From the NCBI GenBank assembly GCA_037043455.1, contig JAWPHD010000095.1:372001-436000 (forward strand): a stretch of 64,000 bases of DNA. Reading direction: 5' to 3'. Shown here one piece after another: positions 42,330-52,846 of this stretch. Source of the DNA: Cyrtodaria siliqua (lineage: Eukaryota; Mollusca; Bivalvia; Adapedonta; Hiatellidae). The first letter of the stretch is position 1, and each line of letters opens with the position of its first letter. The notes beneath the pieces were generated by a model that worked only from the letters and a program-made list of their open reading frames with translations, did not search any database and had not been told where the DNA came from. The translations under genes were made by a program, and so were the position numbers.

Positions 42330-42663
42330 CTGATAAAGGTGATCCTTTGAGAGCAACAAACACAATTCAGAGAATAAAGCAGCAGACTCGGTTTTATTGA
42401 GTCTGTTCATGAGAAGTAATGAAAGAAGCAACACTTCTCACGCCCCCTAGCACCGGCTTAAGCGGTATTCTACTTTAAAGCCACCTATATTGGGATCGTT
42501 GGTCCCAAAGGACCAGTAAAAAATAACACTACCGATTCGTAGCACGGGGAGACTTTTTACAGCCGCCACACTGCACTAAACGAACGCTAGTGTGCATGTC
42601 AATAAATACTGATAAAGGTGATCCTTTGAGAGCAACAAACACAATTCAGAGAACAAAGCAGAA
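42330..42663 (+). repeat. Hairpin repeat family R3 flanked by 53-bp direct repeats
   Basis: ATACTGATAAAGGTGATCC...AGAGAATAAAGCAG at 42330-42382 recurs at 42607-42663. Between them are the stems AGACTC/GAGTCT (42384-42389 with 42399-42404) and TGAGAAGT/ACTTCTCA (42410-42417 with 42433-42440), then CACGCCCCCTAGCACCGGC. Confidence 0.75.
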
Positions 42664-42861
42664 AGATTGGGATTTCTCAGTGAAAGAATATTCATAATCG
42701 CTAAATATTAATAACTAACCACGAACACAAAAATAACTAACTGCGACGTTGAATTATGACGTCAATAACGTGTTGGTGACGTCGACGTCATCCGCCGATA
42801 ACGCTAAATAAAGCTAATAATTCCGGTTAAAATCATACATAATCTGATTAAAGATGTAATA

Positions 42862-43027
42862 GATAGATTATTTAACTGTTGTGATCGATAAGATGGAAAT
42901 CCTTCACTCGTTGGTAGACGTGTGTTGATTTTCACTCGCTCGCTTAGGCTCGTTCGTGAAAAGAACCACACGTCTACCATCTCGTGAAGGATTTCCCTAT
43001 TATCGATCCCAGCAGTTAAATAATCTC
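42862..43027. repeat. Palindromic MITE-like element, arms about 75 bp (family P)
   Basis: AGATTATTTAACTG..GATCGATAA at the left is mirrored by TTATCGATC..CAGTTAAATAATCT at the right. The inner parts GGAAATCCTTCACTCG and CGTGAAGGATTTCC also mirror, around a loop TCGCTCGCTTAGGCTCGTTC. A relative lies at 57590-57765. Confidence 0.85.
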
Positions 43028-43129
43028 TATGTAATATCATACGAAAAAATAACTTAAATCTGTGTATTTACGTGTATATGTCAACACCGAAACTTAAACA
43101 AAAAAGTGCATTATCTTTTCAACAAACAG

Positions 43130-43382
43130 ATATATATTTTGGAGCGACGTTGGAAAAACAACTAAAATCGAACGAGCCTCCCTTACAGGGAAAAGCCGAA
43201 AAACGCTCATTTCGAATGGATTGGCCACACCCGTCGGCATCGATATAGATCTAGACAAATCAAGAATAATTTGGATTGATTCAACGAGGGACACCATCGA
43301 ATCCTCTGATTTTGAAGGAAGCGATAGACAAGTCATCCGTCGAAGCTCACATACGACATTTTACGACGTGGCTGTGTTCAAG
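43130..43382 (+). CDS. Gene B exon: YWTD propeller 1 blades
   Basis: Acceptor AACAAACAG; phase 2 joins to Gly-Tyr giving GYIFWSDVGKTTKIERASL, then GKSRKTLISNGLATPVGIDI, LDKSRIIWIDS and IESSDFEGSDRQVIRRSS. These are two typical blades (FWSD, WIDS in place of YWTD; IERASL; GIDID). It ends VAVFK with donor AAG/GTATAG, phase 0. A splice donor in front of a TAG means read-through would stop immediately. Confidence 0.9.
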
Positions 43383-43635
43383 GTATAGCCAGTTTTTAGA
43401 CATTATGTCTGTAATCCCAAGTTTTAACGATAGTGTTCCCGAATGTGTAATCCCATTAAAATTGCATTAAAAAAAAGATTAGAACTCAAACAATACTAAA
43501 TATGTTTACATGCAACTTCCAATTAAATACGTATTTACTTTATCAGACATAGTGTTTTCTTTGAATAAAAAACACAAACTTGATACATATATGAATAAAG
43601 CAATACACAAATGATAAGTATTGATCAATATACAT

Positions 43636-44497
43636 TTGATCAAAGGAGGTATATAAGTAGAACAGGAAATGTAGCTTTCACAGAACACAATCAATCAAAC
43701 ACACGCATTAAAACAAACAACACTTTCAATGTTAATAAGAAGCAGGGCATGCATAATCACAAACACAAATGGCTTGACAACAGGGCTTCCACCTTTGAAC
43801 GTCAATGACAAAAAGACCACTGAGTGTTTAAACTAGGTTCTAGGCAGCAACAAACCCGATTCTTACCATTGTGTCATCCCAATAAAACGGGACTGTTTAA
43901 AAAAATCCCCACCAGGGTATATTCTCTAACAAAAAATGCAGCATTAATAGGCAATTAGAGTATATCACATAGGTGAGCAATGCAAGTACTGAAGCCAGAG
44001 CAACAAGATAACCAACCATTACTGGTATGACAAGAATTTTATTTTAAAGAAACATCAGACGCTACCGTCCTTTGAGGATATAGGTAGCTAGACGTCATCA
44101 TAGGGTCCATAATCTGTCAGCCACCGCATAAGCATGGTGGCGAACTGTAAATGAGTCAACCACTAAACATACAGTGCGTTGCAAAAGGATAGCGTCATAA
44201 CCCCTATTAATAAACACTTTATCAAGTTTAATAACGATTGGATGGAAATAATAAAGGATCTTACGAAGTTTGTAAATCACGTCACCATGGAATTCATGTT
44301 GTGGTAGTGCTTGTCGCAGAAGAGGTCTTAAATTACTTTTATATTTTAAAAATAGATCAGGGTTACGATAATAACAAATTGCAAAGGCTTTTTGAAGTTT
44401 ATGGTAAGGGCAGACCAGATGGAGTAGCTTTTGAATTATACAACGATTACAAATAGTAAAATCCTTAACTCGACTACAAGCTCTATAAAAACGAGTA
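43636..44497 (-). mobile_element. Naiad fragment (older subfamily): RT C-terminus and 3' UTR
   Basis: Tail AGAACAGGAAATGTAGC at left; the minus frame reads RFYRACSRVKDFTICNRCI, YYRNPDLFLKYKSNLRPLL, DVIYKLRKI and GYDAILLQRTVCLVVDSFTVRH. The SECIS equivalent (44054-44101) has gained 4 nt and lost the apical AAA, so it is degenerate. Confidence 0.85.
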
Positions 44498-44945
44498 AAA
44501 GTAGATATACAAGTAGAACAGGAAATGCAGCATTCAAGGACCACAGCACGCATAGAAACAAACAACATTTACAAAGATGAATAAAAGGCAAGATATGACA
44601 TCACAAACAGAAAAAAAAAAGAAAAATAGGTTGACAATAGAGCTACCGTCCGTTAAATGGGTAAATGGTTCAACCACTTAACATGCAGTACGTTTCAAAA
44701 TGATAGGGTAATGAACTCTTTTGATAATGTTTTAACAAATTTAATACAGATTTGAACATCCCAAACTAAGTAGGGATAATTAACAATATCAAATGTAAAA
44801 TCATCTCGCTTGTCATATATCTTTTGCTTTATTTTCCCACTTTCAATAGAGATATGTAAATCGAGAAGAGAAGCGACAGTATCAGAAATATTAGCTTTGT
44901 TGTGTTTAAGTGATTTAGGATAAATTTTGTTTACCATAACAGAAA
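44498..44945 (-). mobile_element. Second Naiad fragment joined head-to-tail
   Basis: A new tail (AGTAGAACAGGAAATGCAGC) starts directly where the previous fragment ends. After internal deletion it continues with RT sequence (KIYDKRDDFTFDIVNYPYL, MVNKIYPKSLKHNKANISD). This tandem layout is characteristic of Penelope-like insertions. Confidence 0.82.
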
Positions 44946-45080
44946 AGAAGCGGTTGTATTTTGCAGCACTGTCTATATAAAACTGTTAATATATAAGCAG
45001 GTAAACAAATCAAAATCAAAATTCCGAACATGTCATATAAAGACAACACTCGGTAGATATTCTACATGTTTTTTACCTAG

Positions 45081-45231
45081 GATATAATAGCTGTAGTGGA
45101 TAGTTCCGATGGGAAATTGAAAACTTATTACAAAGACAGCGGAGAAGATTATTTGCTTTTCTATCAAACTGCCACAGGAAAGATATCGAGCGTCACAATG
45201 TCTAGCCCCGAAACGCAGCCACAACGAACAA
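45081..45231 (+). CDS. Gene B exon: last blade of propeller 1
   Basis: Acceptor TTTTACCTAG, phase 0 entry, 151 bp, donor AACAA/GTAAGA in phase 1. Reads DIIAVVDSSDGKLKTYYKDS, then DYLLFYQTATGKISSVTMSS. Length and position match the exon that closes an LRP propeller before an EGF module. The YWTD signature is replaced, as is common in the sixth blade. Confidence 0.82.
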
Positions 45232-45419
45232 GTAAGAACAAGTATTGTGTTAATAGCTGTGTATATTGTAATTGTTTTTTTAATATGACTATTTTTTTCT
45301 GAAGTAATTGCATGTATACATTTTATCAAATTAAAAGAAACAATCAGATTTCTTATATTTTGTTTTGATTTTTTTTGTTTAACATTTACAGATATAATAT
45401 ACGAGAATATGGCAAATCT

Positions 45420-45740
45420 AGGCCTCTGACAACTTCTGCAGATAACAAGTATATTATTATTATAGACCAAGGGATTCAGTTTTTGAGTACCCTTATGCAA
45501 TCCACGTAAATCTGTTTCATGTGACTTACTATATATATACTTCAAAATAACACCCCGCATACCAAGATAGAGTGAGGGTTATGAAACTTTAAATATAATT
45601 GAGAAATTTGAAATTTGATAGGAGAATAGTGAAAAGATATACAAGAAAAGTGGATGCTTCACCTTCTCTGAATCCTTTAAGTTCCAGAATGACGAATGAT
45701 ACGCCAGCTACTGCCGTCAAGCTGTACATCTTCGAGTCTA
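45420..45740 (-). pseudogene. Inverted fragment of YWTD-propeller coding sequence
   Basis: The minus strand reads RLEDVQLDGSSWRIIRHSG, then (one frame later) LKDSEKVKHPLFLYIF. Further on it reads YSKSHETDLRGLHKGTQKLN, followed by NNNILVICRSCQRP. The IE..xLDGS..RRII and HPLxLxxF patterns are those of an LRP blade, opposite in strand to gene B and inside its intron. It is not the reverse complement of a gene B exon in the window, so it derives from a paralog. It abuts a plus-strand Naiad tail at 45741. Confidence 0.45.
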
Positions 45741-45942
45741 CCCCAGTGGCCTAAATTGCCATTGACCGTGCCAAGGCGGTAGCCCTATTGTCAACCCTTT
45801 TGTTTTTGTGATGTGGTTTGCATTTATTATTACTTCTGCATTCTTGTTTATCGGTTTGCGTGTTTGTTCTGTGTATTGTGGTTGACTGTCCTCCTTGAAT
45901 GCTACTTTCCCTGTCCGATCTTTTTATATTTCTTTACCAATT
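45741..45942 (+). mobile_element. Naiad 3' tail fragment
   Basis: CCCAGTGGCCTAAATTGCC to TTTTTATATTTCTT, the last 200 bp of the element, 5'-truncated. Confidence 0.88.
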
Positions 45943-46343
45943 AAATAGAATTAAATGTTGTAAGGGAAAACATAGAATTGTTTTTTTTAAACAAACATAA
46001 TTCTATGTCAGATTGGCTAGGATTTCCGATTACAAAACAGGTAACACGATACTTGTGTTAAAGTGTAGATGGAACGGTCAAAATTACAACTATGTGCAAC
46101 AACAAACGGCGGACAACAATATTGTACCATAAATGTACTTCTATTATGGGTTATCAGAAACAAAATTAATAAATTGCGTGCGAACAACTGTAACGTTCAG
46201 AGGCTGAGAGTAAATCAGAGATAATAGAGAACCAAAACGATGCACTAAACGCCTCAATTAGCTATCTATCTACGTTGTGTTTCATTTTTTACTGATCCCG
46301 CATCTCCAGATTAGTAACATGTTACACATATAAATATTTTCAG

Positions 46344-46454
46344 ACTATTGCGCCAGCGACCCTTGTAGTGATATATGTGTCAGTGGTACTCGTGGTGCAG
46401 AATGTTTATGCAGAGAGGGGTACCAGTTGAAATCCGATGGTGTTACATGCTCAA
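46344..46454 (+). CDS. Gene B exon: EGF module between propellers 1 and 2
   Basis: Acceptor ATTTTCAG, 111 bp, phase 1-1, donor TCAA/GTAAAA. Reads NYCASDPCSDICVSGTRGAE, then CLCREGYQLKSDGVTC; six cysteines in LRP-type EGF spacing with GYQL.SDG. It separates two propellers, the standard LRP repeat plan. Confidence 0.93.
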
Positions 46455-46520
46455 GTAAAATCTCTAAACATTAACATTATTAACGTGAACAAAATTTCAA
46501 AACAACGTCATAAATATAAT

Positions 46521-46840
46521 TGAATTGAATGTTGTTTAACGACTCATCAACACAGTATAGGTTATTTAGAGCCGCCCCAGAGAGAGGGGAAGGATACATA
46601 GGAATCCGGGAACCTGCCCTACTCTTATTATCGAATAGATTCCTATGGTTCTTTAACGTGCTCGGAGGATAGACCGATACACGGGACCGCCTGGTTTACA
46701 TCCCCATCCGACGGACGAGGCTAAGGGAAAGTGTCTTGCCCAAGAACACACCGACGGAACTCAGTGGCACCACGGAGGATTGAACCCGGGGCCTACGGTT
46801 ACAAATCCGCCGCGCTACCGACTGCGCCACGCTAGCCCTC
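46521..46840 (-). mobile_element. tRNA-derived SINE with 13-bp target-site duplication
   Basis: TCATAAATATAAT occurs at 46508-46520 and 46841-46853. On minus the head reads GGGCTAGCGTGGCGCAGTCG with B box GGGTTCAATCCTCCG, then GGGCAAGACACTTTCCCTTA, and the 3' end is AACAACATTCAATTCA. Complete insertion. Confidence 0.9.
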
Positions 46841-46926
46841 TCATAAATATAATAATGTATATCCAATGCTCTTAGAAAATTAAACAATAGATACATTATG
46901 ATATTTATAACGTTGTTTTGAATATT

Positions 46927-47233
46927 GGCGCTAACGTTTGTCTGACGTCGTGGCGGTTATTGGATAAATATGTGATTTGTTGTGCCTATATTCCAAACTA
47001 TATTAATATAAATACACACACATTAACGGGTTCCTATTCCATGCGAGTTATGAATTATTTTAATTTTAACTAGCCTTTTATTGAGTCACAATAACAACAA
47101 TTCAATACCAGTTTTCTAAATATGGAGTGGGGACCAGTTTAAGAGATTTTTTAACACACACATTTTACGGTCAAATGTATAAAACAATAAGATTAACATA
47201 TAACCGCCACGACGCCAGACAAGCGTTAGCGCC
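46927..47233. mobile_element. MITE-like element with 34-bp inverted ends
   Basis: GGCGCTAACGTTTGTCTGACG at left mirrors CGCCAGACAAGCGTTAGCGCC at right (three mismatches over about 34 bp). Non-coding interior, no clear target duplication. Confidence 0.7.
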
Positions 47234-47815
47234 AAGACGTCAAGTGACGCCATATAATCGTGTATTTAACGCCAAAACGTAATTTAACGTCATGTCGTTA
47301 ACGACGTTGGGTATCAAAGAGTTCGTGTTTTCTCTCTTTAAAAACGGCATTGTACAACAATTTCTAAACAATTACAAACTTATTTGTATAATGCTAATTA
47401 TTTATTTAAACCTGTTAGCAAATAGTTATATTATGACACTTAGATCGGGATTAACGTGTAATACACAAAATAGTTTCAGTTATCAAAATGAGTTTAGTGT
47501 TTCAGAGTTTATGCCTTGTGTGCCAAACCAACTGCAGTTCTTCCAGGTTGTATAACACATGTGTTCATACAACAGTACACATTTGTGCATACACTAGTGA
47601 ACATGTGTAAATACAATATAATATGAAATGGCCGCCTCGACTAACAAGGGTTGTAGTGTGATAAATAAAACTTAAATTTTCAATTTCACTTCATTCCATT
47701 TCACTAAATACAATATTTCACTAAATAAGATGCAGCATGGCAAATTAAAAAGAAATATGTTGAATGTTGTATCACCACAACCTAAATGTTTTATTATTAT
47801 TTTTATTTTTTATAG
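47234..47815. other. Intronic stretch, nothing recognised
   Basis: AT-rich intron of gene B. The open frame at 47292-47555 has no recognisable domain and no splice context. Confidence 0.4.
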
Positions 47816-47965
47816 AAAGTGGTGGTCTGTTCTACCGTGCTGTCGTATTGTCAAACACAACCACCATTTGCCTGTTTGATATACGCATCTTGACTGCGAT
47901 GGACAGCGTTATAGCCAGCTGCTTCTCCACTGCACCTAATATAAACATCACGCTCATCGATATAG
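47816..47965 (+). CDS. Gene B exon: first blade of propeller 2
   Basis: Acceptor TTTTATAG, 150 bp, phase 1-1, donor ATAG/GTATAT. Reads KSGGLFYRAVVLSNTTTICL, then FDIRILTAMDSV and NINITLIDI. It follows an EGF exon directly and keeps phase. Blade resemblance is weaker than in the other exons, as usual for a first blade. Confidence 0.72.
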
Positions 47966-48266
47966 GTATATTTCGTCTTTTGACACGTTATACATGTAAA
48001 AATGAGATATAGGGTCCTATAGAAACCGCAGCGTCCGAACGCAATGACATCGTAGGTCCGCACTGTACTGCAAACAAGGACTTGAAAATACAATGAAAGA
48101 GACAAAAAACAACACGTTTGGTCATCATGTAACTCAAAGCTGGTCCGGTTAATATACTCTTTTGTATGTTTTACAAGTTATCTAATCGGGTCGGTCCACA
48201 AGTTTTACAACATAATTTACAATTTTTTTCCAAACACAAACGTATACTACTATATTATTTAAGAAA

Positions 48267-48432
48267 TAGAACATCGTTTACTGTGAATTATCGTTTAATA
48301 TATCACGGTTTGGAGTTCAATTGTAAACAATAATTTCACCAGCCCGAAGGTGAGTGAAATTATTGTTTACAATTGAACGACAAACCGTGGTATATTATAG
48401 ATAATTCACCGTAAACGATGTTCTATTTCTAT
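48267..48432. repeat. Palindromic element, arms about 78 bp
   Basis: AGAACATCGTTTACTGTGAAT and TTGTAAACAATAATTTCACC at left mirror TGAAATTATTGTTTACAATTG and CGTAAACGATGTTCT at right, with loop CAGCCCGAAGGTG. Confidence 0.88.
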
Positions 48433-48788
48433 TCTAATACCCCTAAAATGTGAAAATAACGCACACATCTGAACTCTTTCGCATTGCTTTGCTTTCTCTC
48501 CTAACGTTGCATACGTTACACTGCGCAATGCGCAATGCGCAACGTTTATTCTCCTAACAATGCAAAAATTACAATGATATATCGTTCAATATAACGAGAT
48601 ATTTTAAACTAGGCTATATAGTGCGGGTGTATTAGAATAGTAAATAATTTCAATAACTTTTACATGTAACTTCTTTTTAATACGTGTATAATTACTTTTC
48701 ATATATTTGTACAGTATAATCTTTAAAATAGACATGAGAAAACGAGCACATGAAATATTGACATTGTATTACTTATTGCTTATTCCAG

Positions 48789-48899
48789 ACATGGTGGAGA
48801 GAAAGGTCATTTATGCCACTGATTGCAGCATCTATGCAGTAAACATAGCATCTAACCGCGTATCTCAAAGAATAATCTCAACAACAGAAACAATATCAG
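48789..48899 (+). CDS. Gene B exon: propeller 2 blade
   Basis: Acceptor TTATTCCAG, 111 bp, phase 1-1, donor ATCAG/GTGCAT. Reads DMVERKVIYATDCSIYAVNI, then SNRVSQRIISTTETIS. VIYATD stands at the YWTD position. The donor is a weaker GTGCAT. Confidence 0.78.
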
Positions 48900-48904
48900 G
48901 TGCA

Positions 48905-49490
48905 TGCACTTATTATTATAATATATACATAGAGACAATGTTATAATATATACATAGAGACAATATTATAATATATACATAGAGACCATATTATAATATA
49001 TACATAAAGACGATATCATAATATATACATAGAGACAATATTATAATACATACATAGAGACAATATTATAATATATACATTGAGACCATGTTATAATAAA
49101 TACATAGAGACCATGTTATAATATATACATAGAGACCATGTAATAAGATATACATAGAGACCATGTTATAATATATACATGGAGACAATATTATAATATA
49201 TACATAGAGACCATGTTATAATATATACATAGAGACAATACTATAATATATACATAGAGACGATATTAAAAATATATACATAGAGACGATATTATAATAT
49301 ATACATAGAGACGATATTATAATATATACATAGAGACGATATTATAATATATACATAGAGACGATATTATAATATATAAATAGAGACGATATTATAATAT
49401 ATACTTAGCATGCTTAGAGGCGATATTATAATATATACATAGATACGATATTATAATATATACATAGAGACAATAGTATAATATATACTT
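48905..49490 (+). repeat. 25-bp minisatellite, about 23 copies
   Basis: Unit ACATAGAGACAATATTATAA plus TATAT, with variants (GACCATG, GACGATA). Starts a few bases after a gene B exon. Confidence 0.95.
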
Positions 49491-49640
49491 ATATGGTGGA
49501 AAAAGGCTAGCTACCGTTCATGCCCTCTAGTCCCGGGTTAGCAAAACTCAATATTTAAAATGTCAATAGTTTGAAAATTTGAGTCATCCCGAAGATGGTG
49601 TGCAGATGATGGTGGACATGGAACCTTCAATGTAATATTT
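49491..49640 (+). repeat. R2 hairpin repeat, copy 4 (partial)
   Basis: GCTACCGTTCATGCCCTCTAG, CTCAATATTTAAAATGTCAAT and CATCCCGAAGATGGTGTGC align with copy 1. It is cut by a tRNA-like sequence. Confidence 0.72.
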
Positions 49641-49722
49641 CGTGGAGCGCCGTTGTCTAGTGTTAGAGCGAGGGACCCATTATCGAAATGTCGTTGGTTC
49701 GATCCCCACCATGACCATATGT
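49641..49722 (+). other. tRNA-like sequence interrupting R2
   Basis: GTGGAGCGCCGTTGTCTAGTG (A-box side) and GTTGGTTCGATCCCCACCATG (B box). Likely a SINE head, not a functional tRNA. Confidence 0.5.
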
Positions 49723-50030
49723 GTTGTGTACCTGAGCAATACACTTTATCTGCATTTTCTTACTACTGGTTCTATCAAGGAAGATCTCGAGGGTGACAAA
49801 TATAAGTTCAGAAAGCTTTCATTACAATCGATGTAAAATAAATAAGTTTAAACTAATGTGATAGTTTCATAACCATATTAGTGTCATTTTAGCGTTTTCA
49901 CAAACATTTTATCAAAAGAATTAAAAGGGTGCTTCAGTGATTTGATCTACCACACTTAAAATTACTCTCTGTGTGTAACATAACGTTGCCTTAAGTTTAT
50001 ATTTTGTGTCTAAACGTTTGCTGGTCAAAT

Positions 50031-50084
50031 CATTAGCGAGCAAACTGGAATAGTTTGTAGAGAACGTTTCCAGTTTGCTCGCTA
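50031..50084. repeat. Short palindrome, 19-bp arms
   Basis: CATTAGCGAGCAAACTGGA mirrors TCCAGTTTGCTCGCTAATG around about 16 bp, 100 bp before a gene B acceptor. Confidence 0.85.
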
Positions 50085-50185
50085 ATGCATAGATTCGCCC
50101 TGTCAGTCAAATACTATTTTGCTTTTTGTTTGTGTTTACTGCTTCCAAGGCATCCCATTTTCAATATTTATGTATATATTTTCAG

Positions 50186-50342
50186 GGTTGAGTCTGGATT
50201 GGACCAATAAGAATATATACTGGAGTATGGGCGACTTACATGGAAGTATCAATATGGTTTCTCAGCAAACATTTTCCGAGATACATATTATTCATTCACA
50301 TCTGATACATCCACGAGATGTAACTGTTTTGCCCCTTGAACG
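50186..50342 (+). CDS. Gene B exon: propeller 2 blade with YWSM
   Basis: Acceptor TATTTTCAG, 157 bp, phase 1 to 2, donor AACG/GTGAAG. Reads GLSLDWTNKNIYWSMGDLHG, then SINMVSQQTF and HLIHPRDVTVLPLER. LSLDWTNKNIYW matches the LRP pattern LAVDWxxxNIYW and HPRDVTV the start of the next blade. Confidence 0.9.
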
Positions 50343-50411
50343 GTGAAGTTTATATTAAAATACATCTACTCACTTTATCACTAAGTAATGTAAACTCCAG
50401 TAAACATGGTA

Positions 50412-50612
50412 AATGTAGATATAAAAGCCGCACAGGTAATGTAGCATTCAAGGACCACAGTCAACCAAAAACACGCATAGAACCAAACATTAATTACAAA
50501 GCTGAATAAAAGGCAAGCTATGCCACCACAAACATATAAGGCTTAAAAATAAGGCTACCGCCTTGGAACGGTCAGTGGCAAAAAAAGCCGCTGGGAGTTT
50601 TAACCAGGTTCA
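50412..50612 (-). mobile_element. Naiad 3' tail fragment
   Basis: AGATATAAAAGCCGCACAGG to GGGAGTTTTAACCAGGTTC. 5'-truncated tail in a gene B intron. Confidence 0.82.
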
Positions 50613-50844
50613 AGATATTGGGGTTATCTTGAATATGTTTATTAGCAGCAGTTAGTTAGCACATGATTGTGATTATTATTTGCTAATTTCATATCTTCCC
50701 TCATATCTAGCCTAGACTCCGATATTTGCCCGAGAGCGTTAGAAATGGAAAAATACCATATCATAAACTGATTATTATATATTTTCAAACGATTTGAAAG
50801 ATGTTTCACAAAAGTCTGCTACTGCATATAGAACAAAAACATTA

Positions 50845-50846
50845 TC

Positions 50847-50881
<35 letters not shown>
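50845..50881 (+). repeat. (ATT)n microsatellite
   Basis: Twelve ATT units. Short open frame across it is accidental. Confidence 0.9.
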
Positions 50882-50883
<2 letters not shown>

Positions 50884-51241
50884 ATATTTACCCTGAAGAT
50901 GATTGAAGAGGGTAGCATAGCGGTACTATTATCAGGGCCCCTCCAATGCCTACATTTCCTTTTACTTGCCTTGTCTATGAATGAAATAGTTACCAAAATA
51001 TTTCTGAGAATCTGGTTTATACGCAAAATTATCTTTGTCCCTTATGAAACATTGTCCGACAATCTAGTTCTAAAAATTGTTCGGCGAGTTCCTCCTGCCG
51101 CTGACCCATCCATTTTGTTAAAACTGCGTCGATAGCAACAATGTTTTTACCATGAGCGCGTGAAGGAAGGCTTTTGTTGTAGTTGACATTGGGTTGCTTG
51201 ATCATACCGACTCTATCTGATTGTTGTATTTTTTATTTCAG

Positions 51242-51382
51242 TATGATGGTATGGATATCTGGTAGGCCATGGAGTTACCAAATTGAGAAAGCGAGCATGG
51301 ATGGTTCGGGGAGAAAAACGGTTGTATACAGTAGAGACCTGAACCTTCCGAATACATTTACAATTGACAGGTCTAATAACGA
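51242..51382 (+). CDS. Gene B exon: propeller 2 blade with MDGSGRK
   Basis: Acceptor TTATTTCAG, 141 bp, phase 2-2, donor ACGA/GTAAGT. Reads RMMVWISGRPWSYQIEKASM, then DGSGRKTVVYSRDLNLPNTF and TIDRSNNE. WISG stands at YWTD, and IEKASMDGSGRK and LPNTFTID are classical LRP blade motifs. Confidence 0.92.
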
Positions 51383-51474
51383 GTAAGTATGTTTTATGGC
51401 TTTACTCGCATATATATTTAATTTAACAGTCTGTGCTGTAATATGTACACATTTTAAGTGAGGATAATCAAAAT

Positions 51475-51594
51475 ATGTTTACATTTCAGTATGTATTGGT
51501 CTGATAGCGGTGTTATGTTTACATTTCAGTATATATTGGTCTGACAGCGGAGTTATGTTTACATTTCAGTATATATTGGTCTGACAGCGGTGTT
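51475..51594 (+). repeat. Three 40-bp direct repeats containing a splice acceptor and the exon start
   Basis: ATGTTTACATTTCAG followed by TATATATTGGTCTGACAGCGG recurs with AG at 51488-51489, 51528-51529 and 51568-51569. Because 40 is not a multiple of three, only the last acceptor keeps the frame; the first two lead to TGA at 51542 and 51582. Confidence 0.93.
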
Positions 51595-51681
51595 ATAAAG
51601 AAGTGTAAGTTTGATGGGTCAGGTATTGCGACGATTGGACAAGGACTGATCTCGTCACCTGATTTGCTAGCCGTGTATAAG
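51570..51681 (+). CDS. Gene B exon: propeller 2 blade with YWSD, behind a triplicated acceptor
   Basis: With the third acceptor and phase 2 entry the exon reads D-IYWSDSGVIKKCKFDG, then SGIATIGQGLISSPDLLAVYK and ends AAG/GTAAAC in phase 0 (112 bp). IYWSDSG is the blade signature. Upstream are two more copies of acceptor plus first 24 bases of exon. They are open only briefly, so they act as decoys if recognised. Confidence 0.9.
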
Positions 51682-51969
51682 GTAAACTAGGTCTGAATAA
51701 TACATGATGAACTTTTAACTCCTATACCAAAATTAGTGGAGGTATACATAAAGTGAGGATAATGAACATATTAGAAAAATGGGTGTCGGACATATTCTTT
51801 AGTCCAGCCCAGTATCGTAGCCAGGATAAGGCGAACCGAGGCACTTGTCTCGGTGTTTTTGGTCGATTATTTAGGTAAGTAAGTTATATATAACATTAAT
51901 GCAATTTTGCTGTAGTGTGAGGGCGGGGATTTGCCTCGGTGCTATTGAAGTCTAGCTACGGGATGCAGC

Positions 51970-52570
51970 CTTATAATACACATGTTGTTATCTATATATG
52001 ATACAAATATTGTTATCTATATATAATACACATGTTGTTATCTATATATAATACATATGTTGTTGTCTATATATAATACACATGTTGTTATTTCTATTTT
52101 TATTTTTGATTGATTTAAACATATTGTATTGCCAACATTTTACATACAGAACAAATATAAACATATATACGATAGAAATATTATAATGACAAATATGTTG
52201 GGTAACAAGTTCTACCAACATTAGATTAAACCTTTCCCATTTATCTTTATACAATACACATGTTGTTATCTATGTATAATACGCATGTTGTTATCTATAT
52301 ACAATACATATGTTGTATCTATGTATAATACACATGTTGTTATCTAAATATAATACACTTGATGTTACCTATGTATAATATACATGTTGCTGTCTATATA
52401 TAATACACATGTTGTTATATATATAATACACATGTTGTTATATATATAATACACATGATGTTATCTATATATAATACACATGTTGTTATCTGTATATAAT
52501 ACACATGTTGTTATCTATATATAATACACATCTTGTTTATATATATAATACACATGTTGTTATCTATGTA
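51970..52570 (+). repeat. 25-bp minisatellite with one interruption
   Basis: Unit AATACACATGTTGTTATCTA plus TATAT, about 15 copies, interrupted at about 52088-52255 by unrelated AT-rich sequence. Confidence 0.9.
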
Positions 52571-52846
52571 TATATATTGTGTAAAATTGAAAATCGCGTG
52601 ATCATTAATGAATTGTTTTGCATTTATATTAGTCAATGGTATTGTTTGACACATTTACGGTCCCCGTTTATTAGAATATCTTCGATAGAAAAAAGGAAGA
52701 AAAATAACTTTTATAAGTCGTCAGAGTATTTTTGGGTCGAGGGCATACCACATAAGCATCGCACAATTTACACACGTGTTTGTAGATAAAATTTGAGGAA
52801 AGAACGTATTGTAACATTTTGTAACATTGACATCATTTTAATAAAG

